Shown in pieces: positions 1 through 7,499 of a DNA stretch of 64,000 nucleotides; position 1 is the first letter of the stretch; each line of letters begins with the position of its first letter. This stretch comes from Qipengyuania flava. GTDB taxonomy: Bacteria; Pseudomonadota; Alphaproteobacteria; Sphingomonadales; Sphingomonadaceae. The notes under the pieces are model-generated. The model was not told where the DNA came from. It did not search any database and worked only from the letters and a program-made list of their open reading frames with translations. A program made the translations under genes and the position numbers. Where the stretch lies: the NCBI RefSeq assembly GCF_011762005.1, contig NZ_JAASQU010000004.1:62001-126000 (forward strand), in the 5' to 3' direction.

Positions 1-29
1 AACTGCCCGATCGCCTGATCGAGGTCTGA
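1..29 (+). CDS. 3' end of an upstream gene (partial)
   Basis: Reading frame 3 from the left edge is open for eight codons (LPDRLIEV) and stops with TGA at 27-29. The next gene starts two bases later with GTG at 32, the tight spacing expected inside an operon. Only eight residues are visible, so no function can be given, and the frame could be chance. Confidence 0.3.
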
Positions 30-31
30 TC

Positions 32-577
32 GTGCCCGTCCCCGATCACGATGCGGACGAGCGGATCGTCTGGCAGGGCGACTATATCACCGCCAAGACC
101 CGCGGCCGCTGGGAATATGTCGGCCGGCCGCGCAATATCCGCGCTGCGGTGATCCTCGCCGTGGATGCGCAGGACCACGTGCTGCTGGTCGAACAATATC
201 GCGTTCCTTTGGGCAAATACTGTATCGAGCTGCCCGCGGGCCTGATCGGCGACGAAGCCGAATTCGATGGTGAAGATCCGCTGGCCGCCGCCGGGCGCGA
301 ACTGGAAGAGGAAACCGGCTACCGGGCAGCGGTGCTCGAAGACCTCGGCTGTTTCTGGTCGTCGCCCGGCATGGTCAGCGAAAGCTTCACTCTCGTCCGC
401 GCGCGCGAACTGACCCGTGTCGGCGATGGCGGCGGGATCGGTGACGAGAACATCATCGTCCACCGCGTGCCGCTGTCCGACATCCGCAGCTTTATCGACG
501 GCAAGCGCGCCGACGGTTGCGGGATCGATGTGCGCATGCTCTTGCTGCTGGGACAGAACATACTGGCAGGAGAGTGA
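32..577 (+). CDS. Nudix hydrolase, ADP-ribose pyrophosphatase-like
   Basis: The 181-aa protein probably hydrolyses ADP-ribose or a related nucleoside diphosphate in the cytoplasm. The Nudix core RELEEETGY is at residues 89-97, preceded at the family spacing by a Glu (E81). A short insertion before that Glu lengthens the loop, as in NudF-type enzymes. The GTG start at 32 follows the preceding stop by two bases. An SDR gene follows after 3 bp, so the two are probably co-transcribed. The substrate is inferred from family resemblance only. Confidence 0.8.
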   Translation: MPVPDHDADERIVWQGDYITAKTRGRWEYVGRPRNIRAAVILAVDAQDHVLLVEQYRVPLGKYCIELPAGLIGDEAEFDGEDPLAAAGRELEEETGYRAAVLEDLGCFWSSPGMVSESFTLVRARELTRVGDGGGIGDENIIVHRVPLSDIRSFIDGKRADGCGIDVRMLLLLGQNILAGE

Positions 578-580
578 GAG

Positions 581-1363
581 ATGGCAGGACGGTGTGCGGG
601 CAAACTGGCACTGGTAACGGGCGCGGCGCAGGGACTGGGACGCGCGCATGCGACACGTCTCGCCGAAGAAGGCGCGCGGGTACTGTGTACCGACATCAAT
701 GGCGACGGCGCGGCCGAAACGGCGAAACTGATCGACGACGCGCTCAGCGCCGGCACGGCTTTCTCGATCGCGCATGACGTGACCGACCCGCAGGCGTGGG
801 AAGCCGCGGTTGATGCCGCGCGCGACAAGCTGGGCGGGCTCAACGTGCTGGTCAACAATGCCGGGATCGGCGTTGGTGGCAATATCGAGACCTGCGACTT
901 CGACGACTGGAAGCGCTGCTTCGCGATCAATGTCGATTCGATCTTTCACGGCTGCCAGAAGGCGCTGCCGCTGATGCGCGAACATGCGCCGGGATCGATC
1001 GTCAACATCTCGAGCATCGCCGGGCTGATCGCCAGCGACACCATGCCCGCCTACAACGCCAGCAAGGCGTCGGTGTGGATGCTGTCCAAGTCGATCGCGC
1101 TGCATTGTGCGAAGAACAACATGCAGATCCGCTGCAATTCGGTTCATCCGACTTTCGTCGATACGCCGATCCTCGATGGCACGGCGAAGAACCACAATAT
1201 CGAAAAGGGCGTGCTGATGGATAAGCTGGCACGCCAGATCCCGCTCAAATTCGTCGGCGAGCCGAACGATATCGCCAATGCGGTGGTCTATCTGGCCAGC
1301 GACGAAAGCCGCTTCATGACCGGTGCGGAGCTCAAGCTCGACGGCGGCATATCGGCGATGTAG
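581..1363 (+). CDS. SDR family NAD(P)-dependent oxidoreductase
   Basis: This is a 260-aa classical short-chain dehydrogenase. The cofactor motif TGAAQGLG is at residues 13-20, NNAG at 92-95, and the catalytic Ser/Tyr/Lys are S144 or S145, Y158 and K162 (YNASK). The ATG has a purine-rich GGAGAGTGAGAG ribosome-binding region. It follows the Nudix gene by 3 bp. The substrate cannot be read from the sequence; related proteins act on hydroxysteroids or cyclic alcohols, but this is not evidence for such a role here. Confidence 0.85.
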   Translation: MAGRCAGKLALVTGAAQGLGRAHATRLAEEGARVLCTDINGDGAAETAKLIDDALSAGTAFSIAHDVTDPQAWEAAVDAARDKLGGLNVLVNNAGIGVGGNIETCDFDDWKRCFAINVDSIFHGCQKALPLMREHAPGSIVNISSIAGLIASDTMPAYNASKASVWMLSKSIALHCAKNNMQIRCNSVHPTFVDTPILDGTAKNHNIEKGVLMDKLARQIPLKFVGEPNDIANAVVYLASDESRFMTGAELKLDGGISAM

Positions 1364-1388
1364 CGGCAAACGGAGGCCGGAATCGAAA

Positions 1389-1418
1389 GAGGGGCCCAGC
1401 GGCCCCTCCCGGTTTTCC
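1389..1418 (+). terminator. Rho-independent terminator after the Nudix-SDR pair
   Basis: An 8-bp perfect stem (GAGGGGCC / GGCCCCTC) closes a CAGC loop and is followed by a T-containing tract (CCGGTTTTCC). It lies 25 bp after the SDR stop and before the convergent pspC unit, so it may act in both directions. Confidence 0.7.
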
Positions 1419-1471
1419 TGAAATGTGAGCCACGGCCGGCACAAAACCGGGACGGTTGGTGTGGGCCGTGG

Positions 1472-1693
1472 TCAGTCTGCGATCAGAGCGATCGCGAGGT
1501 AGATCAGGATGAAGCTGCCGAAACCGAGCAGCGTTCCTGCGACGAACCCGAGGCGGACCCAGGTGGCGTCGATGCCGAAGTAGCGGGCGACACCGGAGCA
1601 TACGCCCATCAGCTTGCCGTTGCTGCGGTCGAGCGCGAAGCTCTTGGCGGGGCGGACGGCGTGGTCGTCTTCGCGAAACTTCAGATCGTTCAT
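1472..1693 (-). CDS. pspC: PspC-domain small membrane protein
   Basis: The 73-aa protein matches the PspC domain: a basic N-terminal part (FALDRSNGKLMGVCSGVARYFGID) followed by a hydrophobic segment at about residues 46-71. PspC proteins are inner-membrane components of envelope-stress responses. No pspA, pspB or pspF lies nearby. Its ATG overlaps the stop of an upstream 38-aa microprotein gene by 4 bp (ATGA), so translation is probably coupled. The assignment to the domain is firm; a role in phage-shock signalling is inferred. Confidence 0.85.
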   Translation of the reverse strand: MNDLKFREDDHAVRPAKSFALDRSNGKLMGVCSGVARYFGIDATWVRLGFVAGTLLGFGSFILIYLAIALIAD

Positions 1694-1806
1694 GCGATCA
1701 GTCCGTTGGGCGAAGCGGGGATGATGGCCGTGGCGAAGAAGGCCGCCGAAATGGCCAGCGAGAAGGCAGCTGCGAAGAGCTTCGTGCCGTTTTCGTGAGA
1801 GAACAT
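1690..1806 (-). CDS. Unannotated 38-aa membrane microprotein (paralogue A)
   Basis: ATG at 1806 is preceded by an AAAGGAAAGGATTT ribosome-binding region, and TGA at 1690-1692 overlaps the pspC start. The product is a single hydrophobic segment (about residues 9-30) after a short polar N-terminus (MFSHENGTK), ending in PASPNGLIA. The next gene upstream encodes a protein of nearly the same design and the same ending, so the two are paralogues. No function is known to me. The shared C-terminus, clear ribosome-binding site and overlap with pspC argue that it is a real gene. Confidence 0.75.
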   Translation of the reverse strand: MFSHENGTKLFAAAFSLAISAAFFATAIIPASPNGLIA

Positions 1807-1847
1807 AAATCCTTTCCTTTGCGTATTCGAGTGTGGGTTGGCGGCGA

Positions 1848-1967
1848 TCAGGCGATCAGGCCGGCGGGGCTTGCGGGGACGATGGCGGCAGCCATGAACA
1901 GGGCCGAGACACCGAAAGCGAAGACAGCGGCGAGAGCGCGATTGCTGGCGTTTTCATAAGCAGACAT
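1848..1967 (-). CDS. Unannotated 39-aa membrane microprotein (paralogue B)
   Basis: ATG at 1967 has an excellent AAGGAG site six bases upstream (AAGGAGTTACCCAATG). The product starts MSAYENASNR, continues with one hydrophobic segment (about residues 11-31) and ends PASPAGLIA, matching paralogue A at 1690-1806 in layout and C-terminus. It is the first gene of a leftward unit B-A-pspC. I do not recognise a named family. A small regulator or partner of PspC in the membrane is a guess from position only. Confidence 0.75.
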   Translation of the reverse strand: MSAYENASNRALAAVFAFGVSALFMAAAIVPASPAGLIA

Positions 1968-2115
1968 TGGGTAACTCCTTGATCCTTGGTTTGTTTTTCC
2001 CGGTCATCCGGGATGCCCAATACATTGCAATGGGCGTGCCAAACTCGACAAACCGCAGGATTCCGCCATTTCTTCACATAGGTAGATCGAAGCCTCTGTT
2101 CATCATTCCGAAAGG

Positions 2116-2132
2116 TTGGGAAATTTTCCCAA
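2116..2132. promoter_or_regulatory. 17-bp perfect palindrome, possible operator
   Basis: TTGGGAAA-T-TTTCCCAA lies in the 227-bp gap between the divergent microprotein/pspC unit (start 1967) and recF (start 2195). It is AT-rich in a GC-rich genome and symmetric about one base, as expected for a dimeric regulator site. I cannot name the regulator. It could serve either direction. Confidence 0.4.
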
Positions 2133-2194
2133 ATGTTGGAATTGGTGTTTCGAGTGGCGGTGCTGCAAGGCGCACGCTATCGCGCTGACGACCC

Positions 2195-3277
2195 ATGGCG
2201 CTCGACCGCATCTCGCTCACCGACTTCCGCAATCATGCCGCGACAGAGCTTGGCGCGACCGCGCGCTTCAACCTGCTGGTGGGAGACAATGGCGCGGGCA
2301 AGACGAACGTCCTCGAGGCACTTTCGCTGCTCGCGCCGGGGCGCGGCCTGCGCCGCGCCGCCTTGTCCGACATCGCCCGCGCAGGCAGTGAACGCGGCTT
2401 TGGCGTCGGCGCCAGCCTCGCCCAGAACGACGATGAGCCGGTACGCCTGGCGACCTATTCGGAAAGCGCACATCCCAATCGCCGCCGGGTGCGCATCAAC
2501 GGCGCCGATTCGAGCGCGGCCCGATTGGGCGAATGGATCGCGGTTACCTGGTTGACCCCCGCCATGGATGGCCTCTTCACCGGCCCCGCAGGTGACCGGC
2601 GACGCTATATGGACCGGCTGGCGCTCGCCCTCGATCCCGCGCATGCGAGCCATGCCGCACGCTATGAAGCCGCCTTGCGCGAACGCAATCGGCTGCTGTC
2701 AGACCTGCGTGAACCCGAAAGCGGCTGGCTCGACGCAATCGAAGCGCAAATGGTGCAACATGGCACCGCGCTGATGCAGGGCCGCGCCCGGCTGGTCGAA
2801 ACGCTCGCGGTGCGGCTGGCCGAAATGCCCGCCGAGCCGTTTGCCCGCCCCGCCCTGAGCTATGTGCCCGCGGCCCCCGACCATGCCGATGGCCTGTCGC
2901 AGGCACTGTTCGATAATCGCCGGCGCGACCGCGCGGCGCAGCGCACGTTGGAGGGTCCCCATCGCGACGAGCTCGACGTGGTCCATGCTGCCAAGCGCGT
3001 ACCCGCCGCGCACAGCTCGACCGGCGAACAGAAAGCGATGCTGGTCGCAATGACCCTGGCGCATGCCGGTCTTGCCGCGCAAGGCCGCGCGAGCCTGCTG
3101 CTTCTCGATGAAGTCGCCGCGCATCTTGATCCCGTGCGCCGCGCCGCGCTGTTCGAACAATTGCGGGGCAGCGGCGCGCAGGTCTGGATGACCGGTACGG
3201 AACTTGCGCCCTTCAGTGCCATCGCGGGCGAGGCGGCGGTGTGGCGGGTCAGCGCCGGCGCGGTCGAACGGGACTAG
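2195..3277 (+). CDS. recF: DNA replication/repair protein RecF
   Basis: The 360-aa SMC-like ATPase helps load RecA at single-strand gaps with RecO and RecR. Walker A GDNGAGKTN is at residues 30-38, the ABC signature (STGEQKAML) near 274-282, and Walker B with D-loop (LLLLDEVAAHLD) near 300-311. Length is normal for the family. No dnaA or dnaN adjoins it, so this is not the classical origin-side location. Its 3' end overlaps the convergent tesA-like gene by 4 bp. Confidence 0.95.
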   Translation: MALDRISLTDFRNHAATELGATARFNLLVGDNGAGKTNVLEALSLLAPGRGLRRAALSDIARAGSERGFGVGASLAQNDDEPVRLATYSESAHPNRRRVRINGADSSAARLGEWIAVTWLTPAMDGLFTGPAGDRRRYMDRLALALDPAHASHAARYEAALRERNRLLSDLREPESGWLDAIEAQMVQHGTALMQGRARLVETLAVRLAEMPAEPFARPALSYVPAAPDHADGLSQALFDNRRRDRAAQRTLEGPHRDELDVVHAAKRVPAAHSSTGEQKAMLVAMTLAHAGLAAQGRASLLLLDEVAAHLDPVRRAALFEQLRGSGAQVWMTGTELAPFSAIAGEAAVWRVSAGAVERD

Positions 3278-3975
3278 CCTTCCGCCGGCAGCGCCTGCTG
3301 CACATCGTCCAGCGTATCACCCACCAGAATGCCCACCCCCTCGGCGGTCGGATGGATGCGATCCTCGAGGAAGAGGCTCGGGTCTTCGAAAATGCTTTCG
3401 AGCCAGAACGGCACCAGCCTGGCGCCATATTCGCGCGCGAGCTCGCCATAGAGCGCATCGAAACGCTGCTGGTATTCGGCCCCGTAATTGGGCGGCGCGC
3501 GCATGCCCATCAGCAGGACAGGTATGTCGCGCTCTTGCAGCTCGTCGAGCATGGCGGCGAAATTGGCGCGGGTCTGCTCGGGCTGGATGCCGCGCAGCAT
3601 GTCATTGCCGCCCAGTTCGAGCAGCACGAGATCGGGCTTGGTATCCTGCGCGTCGAGCGTGAAGGCCAACCGTTGTCGCCCCGCGGCGCTGGTGTCGCCC
3701 GAGACACCGGCATCGATCACCCGGGCATTGATCCCGCCCTGGCGCAGCGCATCTTCGAGCTGTTCGGGATAGCCCTCTTCCTCTTCCAGCCCGTAGCCCG
3801 CGAACAGGCTGTCGCCAAAGGCGAGGATGCGCCTTTCGGGCCCTGCGACCGCGATATCTGCGACCGGCGCGGCTTCGCTCGGCGCGCTTTCGGGAGGCAC
3901 GGTGTCGTCCTGCGCACCGCCGCAGGCGGCCAGTACGAGAACCGCTGCAGTGATCGACAAATGGCGCAAACGCAT
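3274..3975 (-). CDS. tesA: SGNH/GDSL hydrolase lipoprotein, TesA-like arylesterase
   Basis: The protein resembles thioesterase I / arylesterase. The GDSL block (AFGDSLFAGYG) has the nucleophile at S56, followed by GGND and the C-terminal DRIHPT block supplying Asp and His. I chose ATG 3975 because it gives a clean signal with lipobox LAAC (C18) and an AAGGAA site; an in-frame start 33 bases upstream would add an unlikely leader. E. coli TesA is soluble and periplasmic, whereas this one should be lipid-anchored. It is divergent from an ybbA/ybbP-type ABC pair, as in E. coli. Confidence 0.88.
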   Translation of the reverse strand: MRLRHLSITAAVLVLAACGGAQDDTVPPESAPSEAAPVADIAVAGPERRILAFGDSLFAGYGLEEEEGYPEQLEDALRQGGINARVIDAGVSGDTSAAGRQRLAFTLDAQDTKPDLVLLELGGNDMLRGIQPEQTRANFAAMLDELQERDIPVLLMGMRAPPNYGAEYQQRFDALYGELAREYGARLVPFWLESIFEDPSLFLEDRIHPTAEGVGILVGDTLDDVQQALPAEG

Positions 3976-4022
3976 CGGCGAGATTCCTTGTGCAAGCTGA
4001 GGCTGCATGCCATCGCAGCCAT

Positions 4023-4712
4023 GTGACCAACTCTCAAGCCGCGATTTCCGCCCGCAATCTCACCCTCACTCTCGGCACCAGCGAAGCGCCGGTCGATATC
4101 CTGCGCGGGATCGATCTCGATATCGCTCGCGGATCGACCGTGGCGCTGCTTGGCCCCTCGGGCTCGGGCAAGAGTTCGCTCATGGCAGTGCTTTCGGGGC
4201 TCGAACGCGCCACGGGCGGCAGCCTGCAGGTTGCCGGTGCCGACTTCGCGACCATGGACGAGGATGCGCTGGCGCATGCGCGGCGCGGCCGGATCGGGAT
4301 CGTGCTGCAGGCCTTTCACTTGCTGCCGACGATGACTGCGCTCGAAAACGTTGCCACGCCGATGGAACTGGCTGGCGCAAGCGATGCGCAGGCACGCGCG
4401 AAGGCCGAACTCGAAGCGGTCGGGCTCGGGCACCGGCTCGATCACTATCCGCAGCAATTGTCGGGGGGCGAACAGCAGCGCGTGGCCATCGCACGCGCGA
4501 TCGCACCGCGCCCCGACCTGATCTTTGCCGACGAACCGACGGGCAATCTCGACGCCGCAACCGGGCACGAGATCGTCGAACTGCTGTTTACGCGGCGCGC
4601 CGAAACGGGCGCGACACTGCTCGTCATCACGCATGACCCCGAGTTGGCCGAGCATTGCGAGCGCGTGCTGACGCTGGGCGACGGCCGTATCGCCACCGAT
4701 ACCGCGGCATGA
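4023..4712 (+). CDS. ybbA: ABC transporter ATP-binding protein, YbbA/LolD family
   Basis: This is an ATPase of a MacB/LolD-type exporter. It has Walker A GPSGSGKSS, the signature LSGGEQQRVAIARA, Walker B LIFADEPTGNLD, and the switch His in ITHD. GTG 4023 gives a start typical of the family (VTNSQAAISARNLT); another GTG at 3990 is possible. The stop overlaps the permease ATG (ATGA), so the two form one complex. The substrate is unknown. The divergent TesA suggests envelope-lipid or fatty-acid handling, which is inference. Confidence 0.88.
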   Translation: MTNSQAAISARNLTLTLGTSEAPVDILRGIDLDIARGSTVALLGPSGSGKSSLMAVLSGLERATGGSLQVAGADFATMDEDALAHARRGRIGIVLQAFHLLPTMTALENVATPMELAGASDAQARAKAELEAVGLGHRLDHYPQQLSGGEQQRVAIARAIAPRPDLIFADEPTGNLDAATGHEIVELLFTRRAETGATLLVITHDPELAEHCERVLTLGDGRIATDTAA

Positions 4713-7216
4713 GCTGGGCCACTGCCTGGCGCATCGCACGGCGCGATCTCAACGCCCGTTTCAAGGGCCTGCGACTGCTGTTGGTGTGCCTGTTCCTCGG
4801 CACTGGCGCGCTGGCGGCGATCGGTTCACTAACCGCTGCAATCGAAAGCGAGATCGAGGCCAATGGTCGCGAATACCTCGGCGGCGACCTGCAGATCGAA
4901 CTCTGGCAGCGCGGGCTGGACACGGAAGAACGTGCGGCGCTGGAGGAACTGGGCGATGTCTCGGTGGGCACGCGGCTGCAGGCGATGGCGCGGCGCGGGG
5001 ATCAAGCCGCTCCGATCGAACTCAAGGCGATCGACGCCTCCTATCCGCTCTACGGCGAACTCACGCTGGAAGACGGCCGCTCGGTCGGCGCCCCGGCCCC
5101 GGACGCAGCATGGCTTTCACAAGGCGCTGCCGACCGGCTCGGAGTGAACCCGGGCGACGCCATCCAGATCGGCACCGAGACACTGGACGTGGGCGGCATC
5201 ATCGCGGTCGAGCCCGACCGGCTCGGCGAAGGCTTCCAGCTCGGCCCGACGGTAATCGTTGCCGAAGACCTGCCCATGCGCGCGGGACTGATCGCCCCGG
5301 GGTCGATGTACCAGTCGAAGACCCGCGTCCGGTTCGATCAGGAACGCGACCTCGAAGCGGTCGAGGAACAGCTCGAGGACCGCTTCCCCGAGGCCGGCTT
5401 CGACATCGACACAGCCGACCGCGCCGCTCCCGGTACCGACCGTTTCGTCGACCGGATGAGCGAGTTTCTGACGCTGGTCGGCCTCGCCGCACTGGTGATC
5501 GCGGGGATTGGCATCGGCGGCGGGGTGACGTCCTATCTCGATGCGCGGCGGCAGGGTATCGCGACGCTCAAGATTCTCGGCGCGAGCAGCAGCGATATCG
5601 CGCGCATCTATGCATTGCAGATCGTTGCCGCCTCGCTGGCGGGAAGCCTCGCGGGGATCGCCGTCGGCGTCGCGCTGGTACCTTTGCTGGGCATGGCGCT
5701 GCAGGGCTTGCTCCCCGTATCGAGCGGCGTGATCGTCGATCCGGGCGCGATCCTGCTGGCGCTGTCCTATGGCATGCTCGTCGCGCTGGTCTTCGCCGCG
5801 CCGCCTTTGTTGCGCGCAAGGCACTTTCCCGCAATGGCACTGATGCGCTCACGCGTGGCACCGTTGGCGCGTGACCCGAAGGCCCTGCTGCTGGTCGGCG
5901 GCGGTCTGGCTGCCATCGTCGCACTGGCGCTGCTGACATCGGCCAATCCGCTGCTGTCGGCGGGCTTCCTTGCGGGTGCAGCGGGCGTGCTCGCCCTGCT
6001 GGCGCTGATCGGCCTCGGCATTCGCAAGCTCGCCGGGGCCCTGCCCCGTCCCGCCAGCCCGGTCGCGCGAAACGCGCTGGCCAACCTCCATCGTCCCGGC
6101 TCGTCCACCGGCGCGCTGGTCACCGCACTGGGCTTCGGCCTGGCCGCCTTCGTCCTCCTTGCCTCCGTGCAGAGCGCAATCGACGGGAACATCGCCAAGC
6201 GCGTGCCCGATCGCGCCCCAGACTATTTCGTGCTCGACATTCCGCGCGAACAGGTGACCGAATTCGAGGATCTCGTGCGCACGGCCGATCCGCAGGCGAA
6301 TTGGCGGACCGTGCCAGCCCTCCGCGGTGCGGTACTGGCGTTCGGAACCGACGAGGCGATGACCCGCACCGCCGAGCTCGAAGAAATACCCGACGGCGCC
6401 TGGGCGCTGCGCGGCGAGCGCGGGTTGACCTATGCGGACGATCTGCCAGTCGGCAACGAACTGACCGAAGGCGAATGGTGGGGCCCGTTCTACGACGGTG
6501 AACCGCTGGTCTCGCTCGACGAGGATTTCGCCGAAGCAGCCGGGCTCGAAATCGGCGACCGAATGACCTTTGGTTTGCTCGGTGTCGAACGGACCGTCCG
6601 CGTCGCCAACTTCCGCCGGATCGACTGGGAAAGCCTCGGTTTCAACTACGTCTTCGTGTTCAGTCCCAATGCGTTGCGCGATGCGCCGCACAATCTTGCG
6701 GCCACCATCGAGCTGAGCCCCGGCACCCCCACCGGACCGCTGCTGCAGGCACTGGTAGCGGCGTTGCCCTCGACCTCTGTCATCGAGGTCGGCGGCGTGC
6801 TCGAACAGGCGCGCACGATCCTCGAACAGGTCGGAATTGCCACGCTGGCCGCGGCCAGTGTCGCGGTGCTGGCCGGTCTCGCAGTGTTGCTCGGCGCCAT
6901 TGCCGCCGCACGCGCTGCGCGCACATACGACACGGTGGTGCTGCGCGTCCTCGGGGCCGACCGGCGCCAGATCCTGATCATGCAACTGATCGAATATGTT
7001 GCCTTGGCCGGGGCGCTGGCGTTCGTCGCGCTGGGTATAGGCAGCCTTGCCGCCTGGCTGGTCGTCACGCAGCTGTTCGAATTCGACTGGCTGCCCGACT
7101 GGGGCGAAGTTCTCGCCGTGCTCGGTCTTGGCATCGGCGTTGTGCTGGCCTTCGCGCTGGGCGCCTCGCTCCCGCTGCTGCGCGCCAAGCCCGCCCAGGC
7201 GCTGCGCGCGCTTTAG
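4709..7216 (+). CDS. ybbP: FtsX-type ABC transporter permease, YbbP family
   Basis: The 835-aa permease has an N-terminal membrane helix (about residues 22-42), a large periplasmic region, and two FtsX-type membrane domains: the first cluster at about 250-370 with further helices to about 500, the last three helices at about 705-830. The start MSWATAW at 4709 overlaps the ATPase stop; a longer reading from 4655 would lie inside the ATPase gene. Two FtsX blocks in one chain is the YbbP design. It probably works with the upstream ATPase as a mechanotransmission or lipid/lipoprotein export pump. Confidence 0.87.
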   Translation: MSWATAWRIARRDLNARFKGLRLLLVCLFLGTGALAAIGSLTAAIESEIEANGREYLGGDLQIELWQRGLDTEERAALEELGDVSVGTRLQAMARRGDQAAPIELKAIDASYPLYGELTLEDGRSVGAPAPDAAWLSQGAADRLGVNPGDAIQIGTETLDVGGIIAVEPDRLGEGFQLGPTVIVAEDLPMRAGLIAPGSMYQSKTRVRFDQERDLEAVEEQLEDRFPEAGFDIDTADRAAPGTDRFVDRMSEFLTLVGLAALVIAGIGIGGGVTSYLDARRQGIATLKILGASSSDIARIYALQIVAASLAGSLAGIAVGVALVPLLGMALQGLLPVSSGVIVDPGAILLALSYGMLVALVFAAPPLLRARHFPAMALMRSRVAPLARDPKALLLVGGGLAAIVALALLTSANPLLSAGFLAGAAGVLALLALIGLGIRKLAGALPRPASPVARNALANLHRPGSSTGALVTALGFGLAAFVLLASVQSAIDGNIAKRVPDRAPDYFVLDIPREQVTEFEDLVRTADPQANWRTVPALRGAVLAFGTDEAMTRTAELEEIPDGAWALRGERGLTYADDLPVGNELTEGEWWGPFYDGEPLVSLDEDFAEAAGLEIGDRMTFGLLGVERTVRVANFRRIDWESLGFNYVFVFSPNALRDAPHNLAATIELSPGTPTGPLLQALVAALPSTSVIEVGGVLEQARTILEQVGIATLAAASVAVLAGLAVLLGAIAAARAARTYDTVVLRVLGADRRQILIMQLIEYVALAGALAFVALGIGSLAAWLVVTQLFEFDWLPDWGEVLAVLGLGIGVVLAFALGASLPLLRAKPAQALRAL

Positions 7217-7448
7217 CAGCTTCCTTCAAGAGGCCATGTATCGCAGCACAATGCTGCGCGCCGAGCCGCTGCATGAAGCGGGCCGCCCCTGTTCGATAAT
7301 AGGGCATCCCAATCTCGCACACCGAGGCTCCATTCGCTTGCAGACGGGCCGATAATGTCGGCGCGCCGCTGCCGATGCCCATGTGCCATGAGCACCTGCC
7401 GACACGGTACTATATCCGGCAGAGTGCCCAACGCCGCGATCAGGCAAA

Positions 7449-7484
7449 GAAAAAGGGGAGCCGAAGCCCCCCTTCCCCTTTTCG
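7449..7484. terminator. Bidirectional terminator between ybbP and the TonB receptor
   Basis: AAAAAGGGGAGCC, a short loop, then CCTTCCCCTTTT forms a G/C-rich stem flanked by A and T runs on opposite sides, so it can terminate in both directions. It sits just past the stop of the leftward receptor gene and serves the rightward permease too. The 230 bp before it (7217-7448) shows no gene. Confidence 0.65.
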
Positions 7485-7499
7485 CTATGTCGCTGCCGA

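Noticed and set aside
7217-7448. Possible short genes in the gap after ybbP
   Set aside because: Frames here have no convincing start with ribosome-binding site and no recognisable protein; only the terminator at 7449-7484 is supported.
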